Assembly (NCBI GenBank): GCA_037142475.1
Contig: JBAXAR010000024.1
Span: 1 to 23,535 of the forward strand
DNA length: 23,535 nucleotides
Direction of reading: 5' to 3'
Source of the DNA: CAIUMH01 sp037142475
GTDB taxonomy: Bacteria > Actinomycetota > Acidimicrobiia > Acidimicrobiales > RAAP-2
Shown here: positions 6,601 to 18,600 of the stretch, one piece after another
Layout of the letters: each line of letters begins with the position of its first letter
Numbering within the stretch: the stretch's first letter is position 1
Made by a program: the position numbers and the translations under genes
The notes under the pieces: model-generated
What the model was told of the DNA's origin: nothing
Database searches by the model: none
The model's input: the letters and a program-made list of their open reading frames with translations, nothing else

Positions 6601-9600
6601 CTGGCTATGTGGGGCTTGGCCCGGACTCTGCGCACGTCGATCTCAGTGGAATCAGTACCAATGATCTGGCGGGCGTCAACCTCGAGAATGCTGATCTCTC
6701 GAACTCCAATTTCTCGGGATCGAACCTCACCGGCGTCAACCTCACGGGAGCGAATCTCCAAGGCACCGACTTCACGGGTGCGATCCTGACGAATGCCCAG
6801 CTCGGCTCGGCATCCGCCGACAAGGTCACTCTGAACCGGGCGGATCTGAGTGGTGCGATCCTTTCTGGAACCATGCTGCGCAATGCAGAACTCGCCGGTG
6901 TGAAGTCGGGCGGCATCACTGGAAGTCCGATCCTCTCTCAAGAGTGGAAGATGGCAAACGGCTACCTCCTCGGGCCTGGCGCTGATGCGCGGGGTGCTCA
7001 ACTCGCACAGGCTGACCTCTCCGGAGTCTTCCTGCCGAACGCTGATCTCACAGGTGCTGATCTCGCCGGTGCGAACCTGACCAACACGTATCTCGTTGAT
7101 GCGAACCTCAGGGGAGTGCGCTCGGGCGGCATCGTCGGTAGCCCTGTGCTGCGACCTTGGTGTGACCCGCACAAGCGCGGCTTCGAGTGCGAGCTTTCGA
7201 CGTGGTCACTCTGGCAGGGGTACATGGTTGGCCCCGGTGTTGACCTTTCTGGCGTCGACCTCTCCACCTTTGATCCGTACTTTGGAAGAAAATGGTCGGC
7301 TGGAGGTTGCGATTTCGCATGCCTGAAGAGCCATTTTCAGGTGCCTGCCGGTTCGACCTTCGCCGATGACACGCTCTTCGGACCTCCGATCGATCTGTCC
7401 GGGGCGAACCTCTCGAGGGCGAACCTCTCTGGGCTGGACTTGTCCCACAATGATCTCCGCGGCGTTCGATCCGGAGGCATTATCAACGGCCCGGCGAGTC
7501 TGCCTGCACACTGGTCGATGAGTGGTGGCTACCTCGCTGGGCCAGGAGCTGACTTCTCCGGAGCTGATCTCAGCGGCATCTCCCTCTCGGGGATCGATCT
7601 CACGGGCGTGCGCTCGGGGGGGATCACGGGGGCTCCCTTGATGCCAGCGGGCTGGTACACCACTGGTGGCTTCCTCCTTGGACCTGATGCTGATCTGACG
7701 AACAGCGACCTCTCTGGAGTCGACCTCGCCGGCGTTGATCTCTCTCGCGCTCTCCTTTCGGGCGTCAAGTCGGGCGGGACGAGGGGTCCTCCGTCTCAAC
7801 TTCCTGCTGGATGGGTTCTTGGCGCTGGCTACCTGCTCGGACCTGGCGCTCATCCCACTGGAGACGTCGCCCTCGGTATCAATCTGGGGGGAGCCGACCT
7901 CACTGGTGCCGACCTCAGGGGGGTGCCGCTCGGTCCAATCTTGGGGGCTCCAGCTGCCTTGCCGGCAGGATGGGACCTGCGCAACGGCCTCCTGTTCGGC
8001 CCAGGCGCCGATCTTTCAGGGCAGACGATTGACTGCACTGACAATGGCTTGCGATGGTCGGCATCAACCAGCAGCGGCCATCTTTCGGGTGTGTGGAGAT
8101 TGTCGGGGGCTCGGGACCTTACTGGACTGAACATGGCCGGAACGGTCGTCAAGAACTGTGACTTCGCCGGGATGATCCTTCGGAACGCCGATCTCTCGAA
8201 TGCGACGTTCATCGATGATGATTTTGGGGCCAAGCCGGCGTTCGGTCTGTCGAAATCGCCTCCAGATTTCACCAACGCCGATCTCTCATCGAGCGATTTC
8301 ACCAAGAGCTCAGGAATGGGGATCGGACCAGATTTCAGGTCAGACGGCACAGACATTGCTGGATCAGCCTTCTCGTATAACAAGAACACGGCGAAGATCT
8401 TCCATCGGCTGGACGGGAGTGAAACCTGGTGGCCCGATGGATCGGCGTATTGGGAGGATTGGAAGAAGATCGCCCGCGCTAGGTACGCCGTTTTCGACGC
8501 CCTCTCCGGCATCGCTGCTGATGCCCCAATCGGTATCGTGGCGGTACTTATCAAGGAGGCCCAGGCGTTCTTCCAAAAGAATGCTGGTCTTGTGAGCCCA
8601 CCAGCTCGGCCGACCGACGTGGTTGCGGTGCCGGTCACCGCCACCGACCCCTCGCACCTTGGTGCGGCCGTGGTGTCATTCACGGCGCCACCGCAGAGAA
8701 ATCCAGCGACTGGGACTGTGGTCACGTCCTACCGTGTGACGGGACACAGCGCAGCGGGAAATGTGACGGCGGAGGGAACGACCAGCCCCATCATCGTCAA
8801 TGGTTTGGCGAATGGCGAAGACCAGCCCAGATATGTGTTCACCGTCACCGCAGTAAATGGATATGGCGAAGGTCGCGCAAGTGCCCCCTCGCTCCCTATG
8901 CACGGTGTCCGCCCACCGGTTCTCACCGATTCTGACCTCTCCTACGAGCCTGTGGGTGATGGCTCATCGGTGAAGATCGGTCACTTCGCCTATAGCGGAG
9001 GACTGGCCGACTACGCAGCGGCGGGATGTGGCAGGTTCACCTACTCGGGCCCAGCCCGAGGAATCGACGTCACTGCAACTCCCCTCGATTCATCGGATCC
9101 CGTCAAATCCGACCTGCACGCCACGAGCACCACCTGTCCAGTGACGTTGAGCGGGCTGAGCATCGGGCACAACTACCGCCTCGATATCGCACCGAACTCT
9201 GCAGTTGGGACGAGTCCGGATCAGCACACCGTTGTCGAGACCTACACCGCTGTGGGTCTGAACGGCCCAGTCAGGAACGTCGTCGCCAGCACCACCTTCC
9301 ACCCCTACCAGGGCAACGATCCGGAGCAGGACTGGCTCCCGACGGGCTCGGTCTCCACATTGGTGGACTGGCAGCAACCTTCTTCGACGAACGGCGTTCC
9401 CATCAAGGACGTATTCGCAACGGCGAAGGACCTCAGCGCTGCTGAAGTTGCGGCTGGTCCCGAGTGCTGGGCCTTTCCTCACAACCGTGGTCTTGGATTA
9501 CAGAGCGGCCCTATTCAATGTGACAACTTCATTCCAGGCCATCGCTATCGGATCACGATCTATGCCTCGAACTTCACGACCCATCAGGGTCCCGGATGTG

Positions 9601-12600
9601 CCCTGAGGGCAGACGATCCGTTCTTCTCGAGCCAGGGTGGATCACGGTCGGGCTACTGCTACAGCGCTCAATCGATCGTCGTCACCATGCCGGGCACGCC
9701 GGCTGCCCCGACCGACGTGGTCGGGAGGGGGAACGCCAACGGGGCATTGGTCTCATTCACCCCGTCTGAGGCTGTTCCTGTCGTTGGGGGGTACACCGTC
9801 AAGGCCCGTGACCTGACGCCATGCGACCCACCGCCAGTATCCAATGTCCACACGACCGGGACCCCCGGGCAGAGCGACTACACGCTGGTCTGGTCGAGCG
9901 CTACGAGTAAGTGCGTTGGAGGCTCCTTCACGATCACCGCCAAACGATCGGGCCAGCAGGTCACGATCGGGAGCACAGGAACCTCACTCAAGCTTTCTGA
10001 CCTTGTCGGCACCGACACAGCAGGTTGGAACTTCTCCGTCGTTGTCATCGATGGCCACGGACCCGACATCACGGCATCAGGTTCGACAAGCCCGATCTCG
10101 GTCCCTGGGGCTGTGCCTGGCCATGCGTACACCTACACCGTGATCGCCACGAACTCGATGGGTTCGAGTGTGGCCTCGGTGGCGTCGCCGGTCGTCCCAT
10201 TCACCGCTGGTCTTGCGCTGGCCCCGACCAATGTGTTGGCTGATGCAGGCAATGCCACGGCATCGGTCCGCTGGAGTCCGCCGACGTACGACGGCGGTAC
10301 GGCGGTCACCGGCTACACGGTGACTGCCTTCGACGCGTCGGGTGCCGTCGTGTCGACGGCACCGGCATCCTCGAGTCCCGTCACCATCTCAGGGCTTACC
10401 AACGCCAGCACGTACACCTTCACCGTCGTCGCGACGAACACAATCGGGCCGAGCCCTGCATCGCAGGCGTCAGCGCCTGTGACACCGGCTGGTCCTCCGG
10501 GTACGCCCACCGCTGTCGTGGCGACGCCCGGCGACGGCGTGGCGACCGTGACATTCTCGGCCCCGTTTGGGTTTGGTGCACCCATCGTGGGCTACACGGT
10601 GACCGCCATCGACGACTGGACCGGCGAGCCTTCCGGTCAGATCGCCACGGGATCCTCGAGCCCGATCGTTCTCAGCGGCTTGGAGAACGGCACGAACTAC
10701 AAGTTCACGGTTTCGGCAACGAATCGTGTCGGGACGGGTCCGCTCTCTGGTGTCTCGAACATTGTTCGTCCCGCAGGACTCCCCGGAGCGCCGACCAACG
10801 CACGAGCCTCGATGATCAGCGGCGATCCTGGAGTGGTTCGAGTATCGGTGGCATTTAGCGCGCCTCTCTCGAATGGCGGCCTTGAAGCATTTGAACATGG
10901 TCGGTATACCGTGAGCGCCATCGACTCCGACGGAGCCGTTGTCGCCACCACGACCACTCAGAATTCGCCAGCAGAGGTTCAAAATCTCGCCGCCGGGACG
11001 ACATACCGATTCCGGGTGGCAGCGTCCAACGTTGCCGGAAATGGCCCGGCGTCAGAGAATTCCCCATCCATCGTCGCTTCCACCCGAACACAGCCGCCCA
11101 CAGGAGTGATCGTCACCACGGGCGATACGACAGCGACGATCATTTTCACCGCTCCCTCCGATCAGGGCGCACCCATCACTGGCTACACAGCGACCGTTGT
11201 GGATGCTCAAGGTCAGCCGACTGGAAACGTCGCCTCTGGATTGTCCAGCCCGATCGTGGTCACTGGGTTGACCAATGGCCAGGACTATCGGGTTGATGTG
11301 GCGGCCATCAACGGCGTTGGCACGAGCGGCTCGACGCGGTCAGACCACTTCACCCCCGCAGCAACGCCGGGGGCGCCGCAGGGCGCGAGTGTGTCATCTG
11401 GGGCAGCGAAGGGCTCTCTCGCGGTGGGCTGGCAAGCTCCCATCTCCAACGGCGGCTCGCCGGTACGTAACTACGTGGTGACGGCCACTAACGCTGATCC
11501 GAGCCGCGGATCGCTGAGCGCGACGACGGGGAGTACGTCTCGTGACCTTCGTCTTGATGGTCTTGTGCCCGGTGATACCTACCGGGTCACCGTAAGTGCA
11601 GTGAACTCGAAGGGAACTGGCCCAGCGGCGACCTCGGCGACTGACGCGGTTGCCTCCAATCTGCCGGGTGCTCCGACGGACGTCCACGTGCTGGCCGGCA
11701 ACGGCTCCGTTCAAGTGAGCTTCAACGCCCCACCAGCCTTCGGGAGTCCTGTCTCCCAGTACATCGCCACGGCCCAAGATCTCTCGACGTCGGAGAAGAA
11801 GGTCGGCTACGGATCCTCGAGTCCCGTGGCCGTCGATTCGTTGACCAATGGTCACCGATACGCAATCACCGTCCAAGCCCATAATGATTTTGGAACCGGA
11901 TCAGCATCGGAACCCTCTGTGACGGCTGCACCTCTGAGCACGCCTGGTGCCCCTCAAGGCGCCGGATCCAGTGCGTCTGATGGCGCAGCGATCGTGAGTT
12001 GGTCGCCTCCCTCTGATAACGGTGGCTCGGAGATTCTCGGCTATTCAGTGGAGTCAACGCCCTTCGTCGCGGCGCCACCATCCTGCGGACTTTCGCAGCT
12101 GACGGGCACCTCAACGAACTGCATCTTCACGGGGTTGACCAATGGCACGAGCTACACCTTCCGGATCAGGGCAGCCAATGCTCAAGGCGTGGGCCCATCG
12201 TCGGGTCCGTCGCCGGCCGTCGTGCCGAATGCGGTCCCACTCCAGCCAGAGAGCGTGAGTGGCGTCGGGGCTGTCAGCTCGGCGAGTGTGTCCTTCTCAC
12301 CGCCACCAGCCCATGGAACCGCAATCACGGGCTACACCGTCACGGGCTCGGACATCACCGGTGGCCAGCATGTCTACGCCACAGGCTCCTCAAGCCCGAT
12401 CACCGTGAACAACCTGGTGAACGGCCATCAGTACTCCTTCACCGTCGCTGCGACGAATGCGGCGGGGACGGGTGCAGACTCGCTGTCTTCGAATGTCGTT
12501 GTGGCCGGCGACGTGCCTTCGGCGCCGAGTCTTCTCGGAGTAGCCAGAGGAACCGACCCCGGATCAGCAGCGATCAGCCTCTCGGGTCCGGGATACCAGG

Positions 12601-15600
12601 GCCAGGACGCCTTTGGTCTCTCCTTTACCTATTCCGTGACGGCGAAGGATCTCGACACTCCATCAAGGAGCCGAACCTTTGCTGGCTTGGTGTTCAATGG
12701 CGGACGGTGTATCCAGTCGCAACAGAACGCGTCGATCCAGGTGTGCACCGTGGGGCCACTTGTCGCTGGTGATCGCTACACCTTCACGGTCGCCGCGGCC
12801 AATGTGGTCGGTACTGGTAGCGCCTCTGACCCCTCATCGAGCTTTGTGCCGGCCGACGTCCCGGGTGCACCCCAATCGGTGTCGGCCAGCGGTGGTTCCG
12901 CATCAGCGGCGATCTCCTGGGCCGCCCCGATCAGCGATGGCGGCTCGGTGGTCACGGGCTACACCGTCGTGTCGAGTCCCGGGTCCTTCGCCTGTTCGAC
13001 CTCGACGACGAGTTGCCCCGTGGCGGGCCTCACCAATGGGGTGTCCTATACCTTCACGGTGAAGGCAATCAATGCCGTTGGCTCGAGCGCCTCTTCGGCC
13101 TCGTCCCCCGCGGTCGTGCCTCACGGGGTGCCGAGCGCCCCCCAATTGGTGTCCGCCAGCGGTGGCGCCAATGCGGCAACGATCTCCTGGGCTGCCCCGA
13201 GCAGTGATGGCGGAACCGCAGTCACCAGCTATCGAGTGACGTCGTCACCGGTGGTCACCACACCGTCGGTCTGCACTGCGCCAGTGCTCGTCGGATCGTC
13301 TCGGAGCTGCTCGTTCGGCGGCCTCACCAATGGGGTGTCCTACACCTTCACGGTGAAGGCGATCAACGCCGTTGGCTCGAGCACCTCTTCGTCCTCATCC
13401 CCTGCGGTCGTGCCCCGGACGGCGCCGAGCAGTCCCCGTGACGTGTCCGCCACTGCGGGAGACACGTCAGTCGTTGTTTCCTTCAGTGCCCCGGCCGACG
13501 ACGGTGGATCGAGCATCACCGGTTACACCGCTCGAGCCCTCGATGGCTCCGGCGCCGTGGCATCGACCGCGTCAGGATCAGGGAGTCCGATCCAAATCAC
13601 CGGGCTCGTGAACGCTCAGTCCTATCGAATCGTCGTCACGGCCATCAACGGGGCTGGCGCCGGGACGGATTCGCTCGCTTCTTCGGCAGTAGTGCCAGTA
13701 GGCGCCCCGGGACGCGTGACCGATGCGCCGACGGTAACGCCAGGAATCGCGTCAGCATCGGTCGCCTTCTCGGCCCCATCGGACAATGGTGCTGCCATCT
13801 CTTCCTACGTGGTTGAGGTCACGAACACGACGGCCCCCGGAGCCTTCTCAGTGACTGGACCGTCAAGCCCGATCGTGGTTCCTGGCTTGGCTACTGGCCA
13901 GAACTACCGATTCCGGGTGCACGCAGTGAACATCGTCGGAGCGGGTCTCAACTCCCCTCAGTCTGGCGAATTTATGGCCGTCGGCGTCCCGCGCCAGCCG
14001 TCGCAGGTAACAGCCACCGCTGGTTTGCGCTCGGCATCGGTCGCGTTCACGGCACCATCGGACGGTGGCGCCGCCATCTCGAGTTATGCCGTCGAGGTGT
14101 TCGACGGCTCTGGTGGGGCGGAAAGCCGCTTGGTTACAGGATCCTCAAGCCCGATCGCTGTCAGCGACCTTGTGCCTGGTCACCCCTACAGCTTCAGCGT
14201 GAATGCGGCCAACATCGCCGGAACATCGCGATGGTCACAAAGTTCCTCCTTTGTGACGCCCTTTGATGTTCCGAGCCAAGTCACGAGTGTGGTGGTGACA
14301 ACCGTTGGTTCCACCAGAGTTCAGGTCAGCTGTGCTGACGTGGCAGCGAATGGATCGAGCATCCTCGGCTACGTCGTTGAAGCAACAGACGTGACCGACC
14401 CGACCCGCGGTGGACAGCGCAGCGATGCTGAGCGCTGCCCCGTCACGCTCGACGGCCTGACCCAAGGTGACGACTACTCGTTCACGGTGACGGCCCGCAA
14501 CGCCCTCGGGAGCGGCCTCCCTTCCTTGGCGTCCACGCCGCTTTCGACGGCGAGTACCCCGGGAATGCCGACCAGCGTGGCTGCCACAGCGAGTTCGGAT
14601 TCGGCCATGGTGTCATTCGTCGCACCAGCAGCAAATGGGTCTGCGATCACCGGCTACACGGTGGTCGCCACCGACCTCTCCCACGCTGAGAACGGTGGTC
14701 AGGTGGCCACCGGATCGTCGAGTCCAGTGCTGATATCGGGTCTCACGCCTGGCGACTACTACGTCTTCCGTGTGACGGCCTCGAACAATCTGGGATCAGG
14801 GCAACGCTCGGACTCATCAAACGGGGTTACACCAGCTGCGGTGCCAGACGTGCCAGTGAACGTGAGCGCCGCACGCCAAGACGGCGGAGCGCTGCTCTCC
14901 TGGACGACACCGTCTTCGAACGGCTCGGCAATCCTCCGCTACGACGTGACTGTTCGGGACGAGACGACGGACCAAACATTCTCGGTGAGCAAGGGCCTCT
15001 CCGACGGGAGAGCCATCAGCGGTCTCGTGAATGGAGATCGGTATTCGTTCACTGTGGCTGCGGTCAATGCTGTCGGCATCGGCGACGCTGCGTCGTCGAA
15101 CTCCGTGATCCCGGCCGGCGCCCCAGGCAAGGCCATCAATGTCACCGCTGATTCAGGCGACCGCTCCGCCACCATCGCATGGTCCGCAGCGGCGGGGAAC
15201 GGATCAGAGGTCACCGGCTATCTGGTCACGGATGACAATGGACATTCATGCTCGACGGAGAACGGTTCCGCAGGTTCCTGCACCATCGCTGGCCTCACCA
15301 ATGGAATCAGCTACCAGTTCAGAGTGATTGCATCGAACGGGGCGGGATCCTCTGATGCTTTGGCGCCGTCGGTTACTCCGCTCACGATCCCTGGAGCCCC
15401 GGTCGGTGTGACCGCTGAGGTACGCGACAACCCGGTGCTCACCGAGGCAGGGCTCTCCCACGTGCTGTCGGCACGGGTCAGCTGGTCCGCTCCTGGCACA
15501 AACGGTGGTTCGCGAATCACGGCCTACCTTGTGACGGCGAGCGACCAAGTGACCGGAGCGCGGAGCGAAACGTACCTCCTGGCTCAGGGTCTGACAGACC

Positions 15601-18600
15601 CCCCCACGTACGCTGACTTGGCCAACCTGGTGGTCGGTGACGAGTACACCTTCACGGTCACCGCAATGAATGCTGCGGGTAGTGGAAGCGCCGTGGTCTC
15701 GAGCCACCTGACGATTGCGAGCGCGCCGGATCCGGCGGTGGCGCCGACCGTCGTTGCTGGACGTGGGTCGGTCACCGTCTCATGGAGTACGCCGAATGAC
15801 AATGGATCCCCGATCACCGGCTACGCGGTGACCGATGGCAGTGGCCATTCATGTATCCCGGGGATCGACGAGACCACCTGCACCATCTCGGGCCTTACGA
15901 ATGGAACCACCTACAGCGGGTTCCGGGTCGAAACAACGAATGGCCTCGGCACGTCGACCAGCTACGAATCGACTCGCTCCGCCGTCCCAACTGATGTTCC
16001 GAATGCCCCCGCTGAGGTCATCGCCACCCGGGGCGATGCTTCTGCAGACGTGACCTTCTCGGCCCCCTCTGACAACGGCGAAGGAATTCGTGGCTACACG
16101 ATCGTGGCGATCGACCTCGATAATGCAATCCGTGGCGGACAGTTCGTGGAGTCCACGTTCGGGCGCTCAGCGCACATCGACGGGCTGACCAATGGCGATC
16201 GCTACTCGTTCGTTGTCAGTGCCCGCAATGCACTCGGATCAGGGGCCATCTCCGATGCATCGAACGCCGTCACCCCTGCTGGCGTGCCAGGTGATCCGGC
16301 GAATGTGGCCGTGGCGTCAGGTGATCGTTCCGTCACGGTCAGCTTCGATGGTCCTGACGCCAATGGAGCAGCCATCACGAGCTATGTGGTGAAGGCCCGC
16401 ACGCCGGGCGGGGACACAACCTCGATCTCGGGATCATCGAGCCCGATCACCCTCTCGGGACTGACGAACGGCAGCCCGTATTTCGTGACCGTGGCCGCCG
16501 TCAACGATGTTGGCCAGGGAAATGATGTGCCGGCACCTTCCGAGGCTCAGTCAAGAAGCGACACATGGGTCGTGCCGGCCACCACCCCTGATGCCCCGAC
16601 GGGCCTTGTGGTGGTCGCTGGCGATGCCAGTGCCAATGTGGCTTGGAGCACACCGTCAAATGGCGGCTCGGCGATCACTTACGTCACCATCGTGGCGACT
16701 GATGTCGAGGATGGTTCCACGATCGCATCGAACGCAGCGACGGTGGTCGGCCTCATCAATGGCCACAGCTACACGTTCACCGTCACCGTCCACAACGCGG
16801 TTGGCTCAGCGACGTCGGCTCCCTCGGCCACCGTGACGCCATCGAGCCGTCCGGGTGCTCCGGGTCTTGGCGATGCGACGGCTGGCGACGGATCAGCCAC
16901 GGTGACTTTCGAAGCGGCGAACGCCAATGGAGTCTCCATCACGTCGTATCGAGTCCAGGCCATCGATCTGACCGACCCGACACGTGGTGGACAGTTCGCA
17001 ACCGACGCAGCGAGCCCGATCGTCGTGAGCGGGTTGCACAATGGAGATCGCTACATCTTCGCTATCTCCGCGACGAACGCCAATGGAACCGGCGCCCCTG
17101 TCACCACCTCTGACCCGGTGGTCCCCTTCGGCGTGCCTGGCAAGCCGACGATTCAGCAGACCACGGCGGGGGACTCGTCGATCCTCGTTTCCTTCGGGGC
17201 ATCCGCTTCGAATGGCTCACCGATCACCGGCTACTCCGTAGTGGCTCACGATCTCGATGCGACCAACGCCGATGTGACGGTAACCGGATTGGGAAGTCCG
17301 ATTCTGGTATCGGGACTGACCAACGGTGACCGCTATGACGTGAGCGTCACGGCGACCAATGCCGCCGGGCCGAGCGACATCGCCCAGTCCTATCTCGGAA
17401 ACCCAGTACCTGCCGGACTCCCGGGTGCCCCAATAGCCGTGGTCGTGACGCCTGCCGATCAGTCGCTGCAGGTTCGCTGGACACAGCCTTCGACGAATGG
17501 GTCGCGCTTCACGAACTTCACGGTGACCACGATCGATCTTGCCGACCCGACCCTCACGAAGAGTTGCTCCAGCGTCAGTTGTGGAGTGATTCTGTCCTCG
17601 GCCGGAATCGGCAATCTGATCAATGGGCACCGCTATGTCGTGAAGGTCAGTGCGACCAATGGCGTAGGGACCGGACCCGAGTCGGCGGGGTCGTCACCAG
17701 TGACACCAGCGTGGCGTCCGTATCCCCCGACCTCGGTCGTGGCGACGCCGGGCAACGGGTCAGCCTCGGTTGCCTTCGGTCGTGCCAATGGCAATGGTGG
17801 CGACATCTTGGGGTACACGGTGACCGCCACCGATCGTTCAAATCCTGCGAACGCCCAACACGTGGTCTCGGGCTCCGCCAGTCCGATCGTCGTGGATGGT
17901 CTGACAAATGGTGATGAGTACGTATTCGCTGTCACCGTGACGACCGATGTGGGGACCTCCGACGGCAGGTCCGCATCTGCGAAGCCGAGGACCATTCCTG
18001 GTGCTCCTGCCGGCGTGACGGCCAGGTCGGGGAATGGCACCGCCACGGTCGCCTTCTCGGCTCCGGTTGACAATGGTGGGGCAGCGGTAACGAGCTACAC
18101 GGTGACCGCCACCGATGAGACATCGGAAACGGTGCTGGCGTCGAGAGTAACTGGCCCGCAAAGCCCACTTCAGGTGAGCGGTCTCACCAATGGGCACTCG
18201 TACAGTTTTACCGTGGCAGCAGAGAACGTCGTGGGCGGCGGTCCTGACTCCACGAGCTCCAACCCCGTGACGCCGGCTCAGGCTCCCGGTCCAGTGCGAT
18301 CCCTCTCGGTCGAACGAGGGGATGGATCAGCCACGCTGACATTCCGTGCCCCCGCTAACGACGGCGGTTCAGCCGTCACCGGCTACACGGTTTCAGTCGT
18401 CGACGAGTACGGCTACGTACCGGTCGCTGCGAAGTCGGGATCGTCAAGCCCGATCGCGGTTCCTGGCCTGAGAAACGGCTATCACTACAACTTCTCGGTC
18501 AGGCCGACGAACGCTGTCGGTGAAGGCGCAAGCGTCTCGACGCCGCCAATCCTCATCGCCACCGTCCCTGATATCCCGTACTCGGTAACGGCAACGTCCG

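Larger units (their letters stand above)
3969..8006 (+). repeat. Fifteen copies of a nearly fixed-length 28-residue spacer inside the solenoid
   Basis: Copies begin at codons 3969, 4158, 4302, 4566, 4905, 5064, 5376, 5595 (divergent), 6300, 6900, 7116 (with an insertion), 7464, 7608, 7764 and 7923. Numbering a unit 1-28, the conserved positions are Val1, Ser3-Gly4-Gly5, Gly8, Pro10, Leu13-Pro14, Trp17, Gly22-Tyr23-Leu24 and Gly26-Pro27. Copies 1-7, 12, 14 and 15 are exactly 28 residues; copies 10 and 13 are 27. Pentapeptide blocks between them range from a few to over a dozen repeats. Confidence 0.85.
3852..8310 (+). repeat. Pentapeptide-repeat solenoid region
   Basis: The region consists of pentapeptides of the A(D/N)LxG/xN type (for example ANLTG, ADLSG, ATLTN), which stack into a right-handed four-sided beta-helix in known structures. 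About sixteen blocks of differing repeat number are separated by a spacer of about 28 residues. Local Cys pairs occur at about 5700-5730, 7150-7195 and 7311-7325. Repeats become sparser after about 7900. Some pentapeptide proteins mimic DNA and bind gyrase, but the export segment here argues against that role. Confidence 0.92.

Noticed and set aside
3852..8310. Gyrase-protecting pentapeptide protein (Qnr/MfpA-like)
   Set aside because: Those are short cytoplasmic proteins. This one is exported, interrupted by spacers and fused to FN3 modules.
8397..8600. Internal transmembrane helix
   Set aside because: The hydrophobic stretch is short and contains Asp, Lys and Glu. An amphipathic helix is more likely.
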